Assembly (NCBI RefSeq): GCF_008329645.1
Contig: NZ_CP043474.1
Location: forward strand, 1,054,001 to 1,118,000
Origin: Mycolicibacterium grossiae
GTDB taxonomy: Bacteria > Actinomycetota > Actinomycetes > Mycobacteriales > Mycobacteriaceae
Direction: 5' to 3'
DNA: 64,000 bases
Position 1 is the first letter of the stretch. Each line of letters starts with the position of its first letter. This document shows positions 15,792 through 24,721 of this stretch, piece by piece. The translations under genes and the position numbers were made by a program. The notes below the pieces were generated by a model, which saw only the letters and a program-made list of their open reading frames with translations, was not told the DNA's origin and searched no databases.

Positions 15792-16254
15792 CCTGCTGCG
15801 CTACGTCATCGGTCCCGCGCCGGTGTCGGCGGCGTGGACGTGGCTGGCGGCTGTGCTGTTGCTGGTGGTGATCGGCTGGTACCTCGCGGTATTCGCGATC
15901 ACCGCGCCGCGGACGAGGACCGACCGACCCGGTCTGGTCGCCGCCGCGCGGGAGTCGCTGCTGCGCCGTCGCGTCGCCCGCGACGTCCGCCGCATCGTGG
16001 AGCGACGCCGCGCCGGCGAGCTGACCGACGTGCAGGCGGGCGCGGCGCTCAGTGGCGCGCTGCGCGGTTTCCTGCAGCAGGTCAGCGGATTGCGGGCGCG
16101 GTACATGCAGGTCGACGAGATAGCGGGCGGCGACCTCGCGCCCGCCGCGCCGATCCTGTCCCGGCTCAACGACGTTCAGTTCAACGACCGGTCCACCGAC
16201 GACGTCGATGCGCTGGGGACGGCGACCGAGGAGCTGATCCTGTCGTGGAGCTGA
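15781..16254 (+). CDS. single-pass membrane protein of the MoxR operon (DUF4381-like)
   Basis: 157 residues beginning at GTG inside the end of the DUF58 gene. One membrane segment (about 18-40, WTWLAAVLLLVVIGWYLAVF) precedes an arginine-rich cytoplasmic helical region (RRRVARDVRRIVERRRAG) with LRGFLQQVSGLRARYMQ. Position, size and topology match the DUF4381-type subunit found between DUF58 and VWA genes in MoxR operons, but the sequence match is by eye only. It overlaps the next gene by ten bases. Confidence 0.8.
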   Translation: MPDDLLRYVIGPAPVSAAWTWLAAVLLLVVIGWYLAVFAITAPRTRTDRPGLVAAARESLLRRRVARDVRRIVERRRAGELTDVQAGAALSGALRGFLQQVSGLRARYMQVDEIAGGDLAPAAPILSRLNDVQFNDRSTDDVDALGTATEELILSWS

Positions 16255-17210
16255 CGTGGTGGCCGGTGATCATCGTGGCGTGCCTGGCGCTCGCCGCCGG
16301 CATCGTCGTGGTGATGGTGGCGCCCGGCCGCGACCACCGCCGTCGGCTGCCGCTGGCCAACGTCGGCAGACTCACGTCGCTGCCCGCCTACGTGCGCGCC
16401 GCACGCCGCCGCACGGTGCTGGTGCTCGCCACCATGGCGCTGCTCGCCGTCGCTGCCGTGGCCACCGTGCTGGCGGCGGCTCGGCCGACGGGGTTGCCCG
16501 CCACGGCCCGGGACGCGACGACGGGCCAGCCCGAGGACGTAATGGTCTGCGTCGCCGGCCCTCTGGACGACCCGCGGATCCGCGCAGGCATGTCCTACTT
16601 CGCCGGGCACGCCCAGACACTGGACACCCAGCGGATCGGATTGACGTCGGCCAACCGCAGGGTCGTCCCCATGACGCGCGACCACCAGTTCGCCTCGGCA
16701 CGATTCGGCGAGTTCGCCGCCGCGGACGCACGACAGTCCGAGTTCACGCCCGCCGTCGCGTACGCCAACTACGCCCGCCGGGTAGAGGACGTCCTCGCGT
16801 TGTGTCTCACCGGCTTTCCCGGCTTCGACGAGATCGGCGCCCAGCGGAGGTCGGTGATCTACCTGGGCCCCGGCGCGCTGCCCGGGGACGCGGCGGGGGC
16901 GGGCGTCGTCGATGGCGCCCGGCTGCGATCGCTCGCCGAGTCGGCGGGAGCGCAGGTGAACGCCCTGCTCACCGATCCCCCCAACCCGACGCTGGCCGAT
17001 CTCGCCCGCGCCACCGGCGGGCGGACCGAGCCGCTGGGGTCCGACGTGGCCGCCCGGCTGGCCGAGATCCGCGCGACGCCTCCGCCATCGACGTCGGCCG
17101 TCGGACCCACCGTGCGGGCCGCCACGCCGGAGACCCCCGACGTGCCGCTGCTCGTCGCGCTCGGCGCCGTCGCCGTGCTGTCGGCGCTGCCGCTGTGGGT
17201 GCGCCAATGA
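16245..17210 (+). CDS. membrane protein of the MoxR operon, VWA-like
   Basis: 321 residues from GTG (VELTWWPVII). Hydrophobic segments lie at about 5-24 and 60-80, and one at the C-terminus (VPLLVALGAVAVLSALPLW); the middle, about 80-290, is an extracytoplasmic or VWA-like domain with VMVCVAGPLDDPRI where a MIDAS strand might be, but the metal-binding DxSxS is missing. It overlaps both neighbours by a few bases (ATGA with the next gene). The two-helix plus VWA-like plus terminal helix layout resembles BatA/BatB-type proteins. Function inferred only from context. Confidence 0.8.
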   Translation: MELTWWPVIIVACLALAAGIVVVMVAPGRDHRRRLPLANVGRLTSLPAYVRAARRRTVLVLATMALLAVAAVATVLAAARPTGLPATARDATTGQPEDVMVCVAGPLDDPRIRAGMSYFAGHAQTLDTQRIGLTSANRRVVPMTRDHQFASARFGEFAAADARQSEFTPAVAYANYARRVEDVLALCLTGFPGFDEIGAQRRSVIYLGPGALPGDAAGAGVVDGARLRSLAESAGAQVNALLTDPPNPTLADLARATGGRTEPLGSDVAARLAEIRATPPPSTSAVGPTVRAATPETPDVPLLVALGAVAVLSALPLWVRQ

Positions 17211-18181
17211 CGTTCCATCCCGTGCTGCCGCCCGTGCTGCTGACCCTCGTCGCCGCCGTCGTCCTCGCGACCCGTGCGGCCACCGCGCACCGGTTGCTGA
17301 CGTCGTCGCGGCGCACCCGAATGGCGTTGTGGCGCTGGGCCGGAGTGACCGTCGCCGCGGTGCTGCTACTGCTCGCCGCGGTGCGCCCGGTGTTCGGCGA
17401 CCCCCGGGAGACCAGCCCCGCCGGGGTGGCCGACGGCCAACCCAACGTGTTCCTGGTGCTGGACCGGTCACCGGAGATGGGCGTCGCCGACGCATCCGGC
17501 GGCCGGACCCGCATGGCCGCCGCACGTGAGGACGCCGCGGCGATCGTCGACCGCTACCCCGACGCGCGCTTCGCGCTGATCGACTTCGCCACCGGCCCGT
17601 CGCTGGACTGGCCGCTGTCCCAGGACACCTGGAGCCTGCGGCCGGCCCTGGCGGGTCTGGAGCCGTATGCCGGGGTCGACGTCGCACAGACCAACGTCGC
17701 GGCGGCCGGGAACACGTTGCGCTACCAGCTGATCGCCGCCGACCAGCAGTTCCCGCGCGCCCGCACGCTGGTGTTCTACCTGGGGTCCGGGGCGGCCGGA
17801 TCGGAGGCGCCGCAACGCCGCTTCGACGTCGCCGAGGGCACCGTGGACGGCGGCGCGGTCCTGGGGTACGGCACGCCCGGCGGCGGCCCCGTGACCGGGG
17901 TGCCGGGGCTCCGCTCGCGCATCGACGAGCCCGCGCTGCGCGGCGTCGCCGAGCAGCTCGGGATCCCCTACGTGCCCCGCGGGCAGGACGGCGACACGTC
18001 GATGTTCGACGACGCCGACGACGCCGAAGGCCCCGCCGCACCGGTGACGGCCACCACCCGTCCCACCGAGACCTATTGGGCGCCGGCGATGTTGGCCGCG
18101 GCGCTGCTGTTCGTCGAACTCGTGCTGGTGCTGCGGGACTTCCGGCACACCCGCGCGCCGCTCTCCGGGGGTGCGGCGTGA
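17207..18181 (+). CDS. VWA domain membrane protein (Bat-like)
   Basis: 324 residues: two N-terminal membrane helices (about 8-25 and 45-64), a von Willebrand A domain starting NVFLVLDRSPEMGV (D-R-S-P-E in the MIDAS position, so DxS is kept but the second serine is replaced by glutamate), and a C-terminal helix (WAPAMLAAALLFVELVLVL). It belongs with the preceding gene as a BatA/BatB-like pair. ATG overlaps the previous stop, and its own stop overlaps the next start (GTGA). It is expected to sit in the membrane with its VWA domain exposed to partners of the MoxR ATPase. Confidence 0.85.
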   Translation: MTFHPVLPPVLLTLVAAVVLATRAATAHRLLTSSRRTRMALWRWAGVTVAAVLLLLAAVRPVFGDPRETSPAGVADGQPNVFLVLDRSPEMGVADASGGRTRMAAAREDAAAIVDRYPDARFALIDFATGPSLDWPLSQDTWSLRPALAGLEPYAGVDVAQTNVAAAGNTLRYQLIAADQQFPRARTLVFYLGSGAAGSEAPQRRFDVAEGTVDGGAVLGYGTPGGGPVTGVPGLRSRIDEPALRGVAEQLGIPYVPRGQDGDTSMFDDADDAEGPAAPVTATTRPTETYWAPAMLAAALLFVELVLVLRDFRHTRAPLSGGAA

Positions 18182-18870
18182 GGCGCCGGCTGCTGCTGTG
18201 GTCCGCACCGGTGGTGCTGCTGCTCCTCGTCCTCGCCGCGAAGGCGGGGTCGATGACGATCGCCGGGGACTCGGCGGCGGCGGCCTTCGCGCGCGGCGAC
18301 GTCGACACGCTGCGCAGCGACGTCGCGACGCTGAGGTTCCTCGACCCACTCAACGCCCTGGTGTCCTCGGAGGCTCCTGCGTTCGCCGACGGCGCGCTCG
18401 CGGTGCTCGAGGGCCGGCTGTCCGACGCCGAGGACCGCTTCTCCGACGCGGCGGCGTCGCGGGACTGCCCGGCGGTGGTGAACCTGGCCCTGGTCCGCGA
18501 GACGCTCGGCGACCAGTTCGTCGGCACGGGCGACGGCCCGGCCGCCCTGGCGCGTTACCGCGCCGCGCTGGGCACCGTCACCGACGCGCCCGAGGGCTGC
18601 TTCGCCGGCAACGACGACCCCGACGCCGAACGCCGCGACGTCCGCGCCGACGCGGCAAACCGACTGGCGCGCAAGATCGCGCTGCTCGAACGTCCGCTCG
18701 CGCCACCCCCACCCGTCGCCCCGCCACCGGCCGCCACCCCGCCGCCGGGCGGCGCCCCGGACGCGGCGGCCGACGCCCCGGAGGCGCGGCGCACCCTGGC
18801 TCCCGGCGACCCGCTGGACCAGCTGCGGCAGCTCCTCACCGACGGAGCGGGTGTCCGCGGCGGGCCGTAA
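18178..18870 (+). CDS. membrane-anchored TPR-like protein of the MoxR operon
   Basis: 230 residues from GTG: an N-terminal signal-anchor (about 4-22, LLLWSAPVVLLLLVLAAKAG), then a helical region with TPR-like spacing (ALAVLEGRLSDAEDRFSDAAASRDCPAVVNLALVRETLGDQ) and a proline/alanine-rich tail. Last gene of the six-gene operon; BatC/BatE-type TPR proteins end many MoxR operons, so this is the likely counterpart. Two cysteines (CPAVV, CFAGN) could form a disulfide outside the membrane. No enzymatic motif is seen. Confidence 0.78.
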   Translation: MRRRLLLWSAPVVLLLLVLAAKAGSMTIAGDSAAAAFARGDVDTLRSDVATLRFLDPLNALVSSEAPAFADGALAVLEGRLSDAEDRFSDAAASRDCPAVVNLALVRETLGDQFVGTGDGPAALARYRAALGTVTDAPEGCFAGNDDPDAERRDVRADAANRLARKIALLERPLAPPPPVAPPPAATPPPGGAPDAAADAPEARRTLAPGDPLDQLRQLLTDGAGVRGGP

Positions 18871-18879
18871 CCTCGACGC

Positions 18880-19527
18880 ATGGCTTCGATCCTGACCGTG
18901 AACAGCGCCGTCGTCGGTCGCGGCGTCAGCGCGCCGACCACGGGCATCGACAAGCGGCCGGTCGATCACCCGGTCGAGGTGCGGGCGCCCGGTCCGATGC
19001 GCGGCGGCCTCGGCAGCGGCATCGTCGGTGACACCATCGGCAACGCGAAGTTCCACGGCGGTGACGATCAGGCGGTCTACGCCTACGCCCGCGAGGATCT
19101 CGACGCGTGGCAGCACCGGATCGAACGGGACCTCCCCAACGGCACCTTCGGTGAGAACGTCACCACCTCCGGCCTCGACGTCACCGGCGCGCTGGTCGGC
19201 GAGCGGTGGCGCATCGGCACCGCGGGACCGCTGCTGGAGGTCACCCGGCCCCGGACGCCGTGCAAGACGTTCGAGGCTCGCATGGGCATCGCGGGATGGA
19301 TGAAGACGTTCGCCGACGGCGGTACGCCGGGCGCCTACCTGCGGGTGCTCGAGCCGGGAGTGCTGCGCGCCGGCGACGCCGTCGAGGTGGTGCACCGCCC
19401 GGACCACGACGTCACCATCGCCCTGGTGTACCGGGCGATGATGGGCGAACCCGAGCTGTACGGACGCCTGCTCGCGGCCGACGCGCTGCCGGAACCGCAG
19501 AAGCGCAAGGCCCGCAAGCGCGCCTGA
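18880..19527 (+). CDS. MOSC domain protein (YiiM-like)
   Basis: 215 residues with a MOSC beta-strand domain: KFHGGDDQAVYAYAREDLDAW, GTFGENVTTSGLDV and the sulfur-carrying cysteine in PRTPCKTFEARM. MOSC proteins of the YiiM type bind molybdenum cofactor and reduce N-hydroxylated compounds, and a C-terminal helical 3-alpha domain (about 165-215) is present. TAACCT lies eight bases before the ATG (leaderless). It follows the MoxR operon by nine bases but has its own promoter-like box, so it may be independent. Confidence 0.9.
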   Translation: MASILTVNSAVVGRGVSAPTTGIDKRPVDHPVEVRAPGPMRGGLGSGIVGDTIGNAKFHGGDDQAVYAYAREDLDAWQHRIERDLPNGTFGENVTTSGLDVTGALVGERWRIGTAGPLLEVTRPRTPCKTFEARMGIAGWMKTFADGGTPGAYLRVLEPGVLRAGDAVEVVHRPDHDVTIALVYRAMMGEPELYGRLLAADALPEPQKRKARKRA

Positions 19528-19666
19528 GTGGCGTACCTCACCCGTTCACGATGAGCGGAATCATTCCGTGTTTCGGTGGTGTTACATCGTGCGGACGACC
19601 TCACGAGGGCCGTCCTCCTCGTCGTTCCGGCCATCCCGGTACGAACAACTCAATAGGGAGCAACGC

Positions 19667-19834
19667 ATGAAGAAGATCGGTTTCACCTCGATCGTCGCCG
19701 GCGGCTTCGCCGCGGCGGTCCTGGGGCTCGCCGCACCCGCGCAGGCCGGCATCGACCACCACACGTGGCTCGACGAGATCCACCCGACGGCCACGGTTCC
19801 GTACACCGACACGGTCGTACACCAGAGCCGCTGA
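19667..19834 (+). CDS. small secreted protein, 55 residues
   Basis: MKKIGFTSIVAGGFAAAVLG... has a clear signal peptide with cleavage predicted after AQA (about residue 24), leaving a mature peptide of about 31 residues rich in histidine, threonine and aspartate (GIDHHTWLDEIHPTATVPYTD). A GGGAG ribosome site stands six bases before the ATG. No known family is recognised. A strong hairpin follows at once. The signal peptide and ribosome site support a real gene despite its size. Confidence 0.75.
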   Translation: MKKIGFTSIVAGGFAAAVLGLAAPAQAGIDHHTWLDEIHPTATVPYTDTVVHQSR

Positions 19835-19844
19835 GCCTGACCGA

Positions 19845-19877
19845 CGAAGGGGCATCCGCACCGCGGGTGCCCCTTCG
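19845..19877 (+). terminator. hairpin terminator
   Basis: CGAAGGGGCA pairs with TGCCCCTTCG over ten bases, and four further pairs (CCGC/GCGG) close a three-base loop after one mismatch. No U-run follows, as is common in mycobacteria. It separates the small secreted protein gene from kup. Confidence 0.75.
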
Positions 19878-19913
19878 CCGTCCGTGCAACGCCCACGGGC
19901 ATACCATCGCGCC

Positions 19914-21842
19914 GTGCCTGCCGAGACCGCAGCGCCGCCCACCGCCCACGCGCCGCGCCTATCGACCGGCGTCGTCATCGGCGCTCTCGGCGTGGTGTTC
20001 GGCGACATCGGCACCAGCCCGATCTACACGATCCAGACGGTGTTCGATCCGGGTGACCCGCACCCGGTGCCGATCGCGCGCGACCACATCTACGGCATCG
20101 TCTCGCTGATCTTCTGGTCGGTGATGCTGATCGTCACGCTGACCTACGTGACGCTCGTGATGCGCGCCGACAACCACGGCGAGGGCGGCATCATGGCGCT
20201 CATCACGCTGCTGCGGCAGCGCGCTCGTGGCCGCGGCAAACGCGCGGCGTACATGCTCGCGGCGCTCGGTATCTTCGGCGCCGCACTGTTCTTCGGCGAC
20301 AGCATGATCACCCCTGCCATCTCGGTGCTGTCGGCCGTCGAGGGCCTGAAGATCGTCGAGCCCGGCCTCGAACCGTGGATCGTCCCGATCACCGCCGCGA
20401 TCATCGTCGTGCTGTTCTCCGTGCAGCGCCGCGGCACCGCGGCGGTGGGCAAGTTCTTCGGACCGGTGATGATCGCGTGGTTCCTCGCGATCGGGGCGCT
20501 GGGCGTCACCGGCATCGCGCACGATCCGGAGATCCTGCGGGCGCTGTCGCCGACGTATGCGCTGTCGTTCATGATCGGCCACGTTTCCATTGGCTTCTTC
20601 GCGCTCGCGGCCGTGGTGCTGGCCGTCACCGGCGCGGAGGCGCTGTACGCCGACATGGGGCACTTCGGCCGCAAGGCCATCACCATCGGCTGGCTGGGTC
20701 TGGTGCTGCCGGCGTGCACGCTGAGCTACTTCGGCCAGGGGGCGCTGCTGCTGGCCGACGAGCACAAGGTGAGCGCGCCGTTCTTCCTGCTGGCCCCCGA
20801 CTGGGCGCTGATCCCGCTGGTGGTGCTCGCGACGGCCGCCACGGTGATCGCCTCGCAGGCCGTGATCACCGGCGCGTTCTCCGTGGCGTCGCAGGCCGCG
20901 CAGCTGGGGTATCTGCCGCGGTTGCGCATCGCGCACACCTCGGCGAAGACCATCGGGCAGATCTACGTGCCGTTCATCAACGGCCTGCTGCTGGTAGCGG
21001 TGCTGATCCTGGTGTTCGCGTTCCGGTCGTCGGAGGCGCTGGCCTACGCGTTCGGCATGGCGGTCACCGGCACCATCACCATCACCACCACGCTGTTCCT
21101 CTACCACGCCCACACCCGCTGGCGGTGGCCGCTATGGGTCGTGCTCGGCGGCGGCGGGGCGCTGCTCACGGTGGACCTGCTGTTCTTCGCCGCCAACCTC
21201 ACCAAGCTGGTGCACGGCGCCTGGCTGCCGTTGCTGATCGCCGTGTGCGCCTTCACCGTGATGACCACGTGGCAGCGCGGCCGGGCCATCGTCACCCGCC
21301 GGCGCAGTGCCGTCGAAGGTCCGCTGCGGCCGTTCGTCGCCGGTCTGCTGCAGCACGATCCGCCGCTGGCGCGCGTGCCGGGCACCGCGATCTTCCTCAA
21401 TCGCGGCGGAGAGACCGCCCCGCTGTCCATGCGCGCCAACGTCGAACACAACCGGGTGCTGCACTCCCAGGTGGTGATCCTCTCCCTGGAGACCGAGCCC
21501 GTTCCGAGAGTGCCTGCGTCGGAACGCATCTCGGTCGACGACCTGGGTCTCGCGCGCGACGGCATCGTGTTCGTCAGCGCCCGCTACGGTTACATGGAGC
21601 GCCCCGACGTCCCGGCCGCGCTGCGGCTGCTCGACCCGGCGGACACCGAGGGCGAGATCGACCTCGCGCACGCCTCGTACTTCCTGTCGAAGCTCGAGTT
21701 GGTGGTGTGCAGGGAGCCGACGATGTCACCGTGGCGGACCCGGCTGTTCGTGGCGACGTCCTACATCACGGCCGACGCGGCCGCCCACTTCAACCTGCCG
21801 GTGGGGCGGACCATCATCATCGGCGCGCGGCTGGAGGTGTGA
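19914..21842 (+). CDS. kup: Kup family potassium uptake protein
   Basis: 642 residues with the Kup/HAK signature GVVFGDIGTSPIYT near residue 22, about twelve membrane helices to residue 430 and a cytoplasmic C-terminal domain of about 200 residues ending YFLSKLELVV...NLPVGRTIIIGARLEV. Kup imports K+ with protons and works under acid or low K+. GTG at 19914 is chosen: TACCAT stands eight bases before it. The 3' end overlaps the convergent GGDEF/EAL gene by 26 bases. Together with the antiporter and TrkA protein at 53-55 kb it gives the window three K+ genes. Confidence 0.95.
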   Translation: MPAETAAPPTAHAPRLSTGVVIGALGVVFGDIGTSPIYTIQTVFDPGDPHPVPIARDHIYGIVSLIFWSVMLIVTLTYVTLVMRADNHGEGGIMALITLLRQRARGRGKRAAYMLAALGIFGAALFFGDSMITPAISVLSAVEGLKIVEPGLEPWIVPITAAIIVVLFSVQRRGTAAVGKFFGPVMIAWFLAIGALGVTGIAHDPEILRALSPTYALSFMIGHVSIGFFALAAVVLAVTGAEALYADMGHFGRKAITIGWLGLVLPACTLSYFGQGALLLADEHKVSAPFFLLAPDWALIPLVVLATAATVIASQAVITGAFSVASQAAQLGYLPRLRIAHTSAKTIGQIYVPFINGLLLVAVLILVFAFRSSEALAYAFGMAVTGTITITTTLFLYHAHTRWRWPLWVVLGGGGALLTVDLLFFAANLTKLVHGAWLPLLIAVCAFTVMTTWQRGRAIVTRRRSAVEGPLRPFVAGLLQHDPPLARVPGTAIFLNRGGETAPLSMRANVEHNRVLHSQVVILSLETEPVPRVPASERISVDDLGLARDGIVFVSARYGYMERPDVPAALRLLDPADTEGEIDLAHASYFLSKLELVVCREPTMSPWRTRLFVATSYITADAAAHFNLPVGRTIIIGARLEV

Positions 21843-23565
21843 CGGCCAGCGTGGTGACGACGTCGTCGCGGGGCAGTGGCGGGCCGAAGAGGAAGCCCTG
21901 GGCGAGGTCGAAGCCGATGGCGCGCAACACGTCCGCCTGACCGCGGGTCTCGACGCCCTCGACGACGACCGGGATGGCCAGCGGCCGGACGAATGCGGCG
22001 ATCGCGGCCAGCAGCGGCGGCACGCCGTGGTCCGCGGCCTCGGTTCCGCCGTCGGCACCCACGTCGGCGACGAACGACGCGTCGAGCTTCAGGAAGTCGG
22101 CGGGGACGTCCGACAGGCGGTGCAGCGACGAGTAGCCGGTGCCGAAGTCGTCGACGGCGATCCGGATGCCGCGCCGCCGGAGGTCGCCGAGATGGGCGAT
22201 CGACGCGGGCGCGTCGGCGGCGATCACGCTCTCGGTGACCTCGAGCACCAACTTCTCCGGCGCCCAGCCGGTGCCCTCGAGCACGTCCAGGACGCTGCGC
22301 ACGTAGCCGCCGTCGACCAGTTCCATGCCGGACACGTTCACGCTCAACGTGATCGGCACCGCCGTGCGCTCCTGCATCCAGCGCGCATCCCCGCACGCGC
22401 GGCGCAGCACCCGGTGGCCCAGCGCGCCGATGAGGTCGAACTCCTCGGCGACGTCGATCACCTCGCCGATCCCGAGCGACGGACCGTCGGCCGGCGTCCA
22501 TCGCGCGAGGGCCTCGAGGCCCACCACGCCACCGCCGCGCAGCGCCGTGATGGGCTGGTACACGACGTCGATCTCGTCGCGCGTGATCGCCGAGGAGAGC
22601 GCGTCGGCGATTGCTTCGCGACGGGGTTCGTCGACGACGGTGTGGTCGACGCCGGCTCGCCGGGCACGCCGCAGCGCCGCATCGGCGCGACCCAGCGTCG
22701 CCGCCGAGGTCGTGTCGGGACGCCGCCAGGTGACCGCGGCGGTCAGGGCGCACCCGTCGAGCGCCGCACGGGCGGCGGCGATCACGGCCGTGGCATCGTG
22801 GCGGGACGCGCCGGGCAGGACGACGGCGAACCCGTCGCGATCGGTCCGCGCCAGCGTGGCCGTCTCCGGCAGCACGGCCTCCAGCGCGTCGGTCACCCGG
22901 ACCGCCACGTCGTCGCCGACGGTCGCGGACGGGCGGGCGGCGTCGGCGCCGTCGATCCGCAGGGCGATTACCGCGGGGTCGGCGGTCGCCGCCTCGATGT
23001 CCAGGATGCGTTCGGCACCACGCAGGTTCGGTAGCCCGGTCACGGCGTCGCGCTCGCCGGCAGCCACCAGGCGGCCGAGTGCGGTGATCACCCCACCCAT
23101 GCCGACGACCGTCGCCGCCACGATGACGGCGGACACCCACGGCACGTCCGAGTAGCCGACCAGCCCGACGACGCAGCAGACGGCGGCGACGGCGATGTGC
23201 GCCAGCGCATCCGGCCAGGACATGAAGAACGCCGAGAACGCGATGAACGCGTACAGCGCCGCGATCGCGACCGCGGTCGAGGGCAGCGCGGCCGATGCCG
23301 CCGTCACCCCGATGAGCAGCGTCGCGCAGACGACGTTGAGCTGGAGGTGCCACGGGTGCAGGCGCGCGCCGCGGGACAGGGCCGCGATCCCCAGCAGCGA
23401 CGCGATGGCGGCGGTGACGTAGGCGACCTCGGTCGAGCGGAACGCGTGCGAATCCGCCGCGTTGGTGGCGGCGACCAGCGCGGCGCCGAGCAGGAAGCAG
23501 GCGCCGCCGGTGCGCGACATGAGCAGCGGGACGGCGATCCCGGGCCACTGCTGACGACGACGCAC
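21817..23565 (-). CDS. membrane GGDEF (degenerate)-EAL protein, likely c-di-GMP phosphodiesterase
   Basis: 582 residues: about six membrane helices to residue 175, a GGDEF domain (begins RDAVTGLPNLRG) whose active loop reads RTDRDGF instead of RxGGDEF, and an EAL domain with the catalytic and metal residues kept: EAL, NVSG, EVTES, DDFGTGYSS, KLD, VVEGVET and QGFLFGPPLP. It should therefore hydrolyse c-di-GMP but not make it; the GGDEF part may still bind GTP. GTG at 23565 has a weak GGGGGTG ribosome site. The 3' end lies inside the end of kup on the other strand. Confidence 0.92.
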   Translation of the reverse strand: MRRRQQWPGIAVPLLMSRTGGACFLLGAALVAATNAADSHAFRSTEVAYVTAAIASLLGIAALSRGARLHPWHLQLNVVCATLLIGVTAASAALPSTAVAIAALYAFIAFSAFFMSWPDALAHIAVAAVCCVVGLVGYSDVPWVSAVIVAATVVGMGGVITALGRLVAAGERDAVTGLPNLRGAERILDIEAATADPAVIALRIDGADAARPSATVGDDVAVRVTDALEAVLPETATLARTDRDGFAVVLPGASRHDATAVIAAARAALDGCALTAAVTWRRPDTTSAATLGRADAALRRARRAGVDHTVVDEPRREAIADALSSAITRDEIDVVYQPITALRGGGVVGLEALARWTPADGPSLGIGEVIDVAEEFDLIGALGHRVLRRACGDARWMQERTAVPITLSVNVSGMELVDGGYVRSVLDVLEGTGWAPEKLVLEVTESVIAADAPASIAHLGDLRRRGIRIAVDDFGTGYSSLHRLSDVPADFLKLDASFVADVGADGGTEAADHGVPPLLAAIAAFVRPLAIPVVVEGVETRGQADVLRAIGFDLAQGFLFGPPLPRDDVVTTLAVTPPAARR

Positions 23566-23686
23566 GCCAGGTCACCCCCTTGACCTCTCCCGGCCGCCGA
23601 CGACGGCGGCCTGCACAGCGTACTTTGCCAGCGGCGGTCGCGGGCGGTGATCGCCGGGGGTTCGGCGGCGGCGGCAGGCGGACCCG

Positions 23687-24652
23687 TCAGGACGTCCTGG
23701 GCAGCCCCGGCGGGTTGATCTCCGAGGACTCGACGGCCTCCTCGCCGAGCCCCCACCGGTCGAGCGCCTTGCGGTAGCTGCCGTCGGCGATGACGTGATC
23801 GATGGCCTTGGCGACGGCGCCGATCAGCCCGTTGTCCTTCTTGGTGAGCACCGCGATCTCGCCCTGCAGGGCGTCGCCCGCACCGGAGTAGGTGGCCAGG
23901 ATCTTGGTCTCCTTGGTGCTGGCCGAGTGGTACACCGCCGAGGGATTGGGACCGAGGTAACCGTCGATGCGGCCGGAGGACAGCGCCAGGTAGTAGTCGG
24001 AGCTGTTCTGGTAGTAGACGATCTGCGCCGGCGCGAGTCCCTCGGCGACGTTGCGGGCGTTCCAGTCCACCAGCAGCTGTTCCTGGTTGGTGCCCGACGA
24101 GACGCCGATGCGCTTGCCCGCGATGTCCTTGCGGTCCCGGTAGGCCCATCCGGAGTCGGTCGGGGCCTCCAGCGCCAGGTTGTCCAGTCGGTAGGTCGCG
24201 AAGTCGTACTTGTCCTTGCGTTCCTCGGTGACGGTGACGTTGGAGATGAACAGGTCGGTCTGACCGGAATCGATCGACACGAAGTTCTGCGCCCAGTCGG
24301 CGCTCGACCGGTCGAGGCGCAGGCCCAGCACGTCGGCGATCAGCTGCGCGATGTCGACTTCGCTGCCGATCACCGTCGCGTTGTCCGTCGCGTAGAAGCC
24401 GAGCGGCGGCGTGGAGTTGACGCTGCCGGTGACGCGCAGCGTGCCGCGGTCGCGGATGGGTGCGGGGACCAGCGCGGCGATGGCGTCGACGCGCTCGGTT
24501 CGGATTCGGCCCTCCTGCTCCGCCGACAGGTCGAACACCTGGCCGTTGGCGGCGGTCAACGTGTCGTCGACGGTGGGTTCACTGCACGACACCAAAAGCG
24601 TCACCGCGGCCGCGAGCGAGAGGACGAGGGATGCCCGTCGGGGTCGGAACAT
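23687..24652 (-). CDS. amino acid ABC transporter substrate-binding lipoprotein
   Basis: 321 residues. A signal peptide with lipobox LVSC (cysteine about residue 24) starts the protein, followed by a family 3 solute-binding domain (TPPLGFYATDNATVIGSEVDIAQLIADVLG, then QTDLFISNVTVTEERKDKYDFATY). The family binds polar amino acids such as glutamate, glutamine or cystine. An ATG at 24685 is in frame, but the one at 24652 places the lipid signal correctly. It is the last gene after the ATPase, 69 bases downstream, and probably in the same operon. Confidence 0.92.
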   Translation of the reverse strand: MFRPRRASLVLSLAAAVTLLVSCSEPTVDDTLTAANGQVFDLSAEQEGRIRTERVDAIAALVPAPIRDRGTLRVTGSVNSTPPLGFYATDNATVIGSEVDIAQLIADVLGLRLDRSSADWAQNFVSIDSGQTDLFISNVTVTEERKDKYDFATYRLDNLALEAPTDSGWAYRDRKDIAGKRIGVSSGTNQEQLLVDWNARNVAEGLAPAQIVYYQNSSDYYLALSSGRIDGYLGPNPSAVYHSASTKETKILATYSGAGDALQGEIAVLTKKDNGLIGAVAKAIDHVIADGSYRKALDRWGLGEEAVESSEINPPGLPRTS

Positions 24653-24721
24653 GGCTGCTTCCTCGAAGGTCAGGGGGTCGGTCATGGGGCGGACGATCGC
24701 GTGGCGGGGTTCCGCCGGGGG

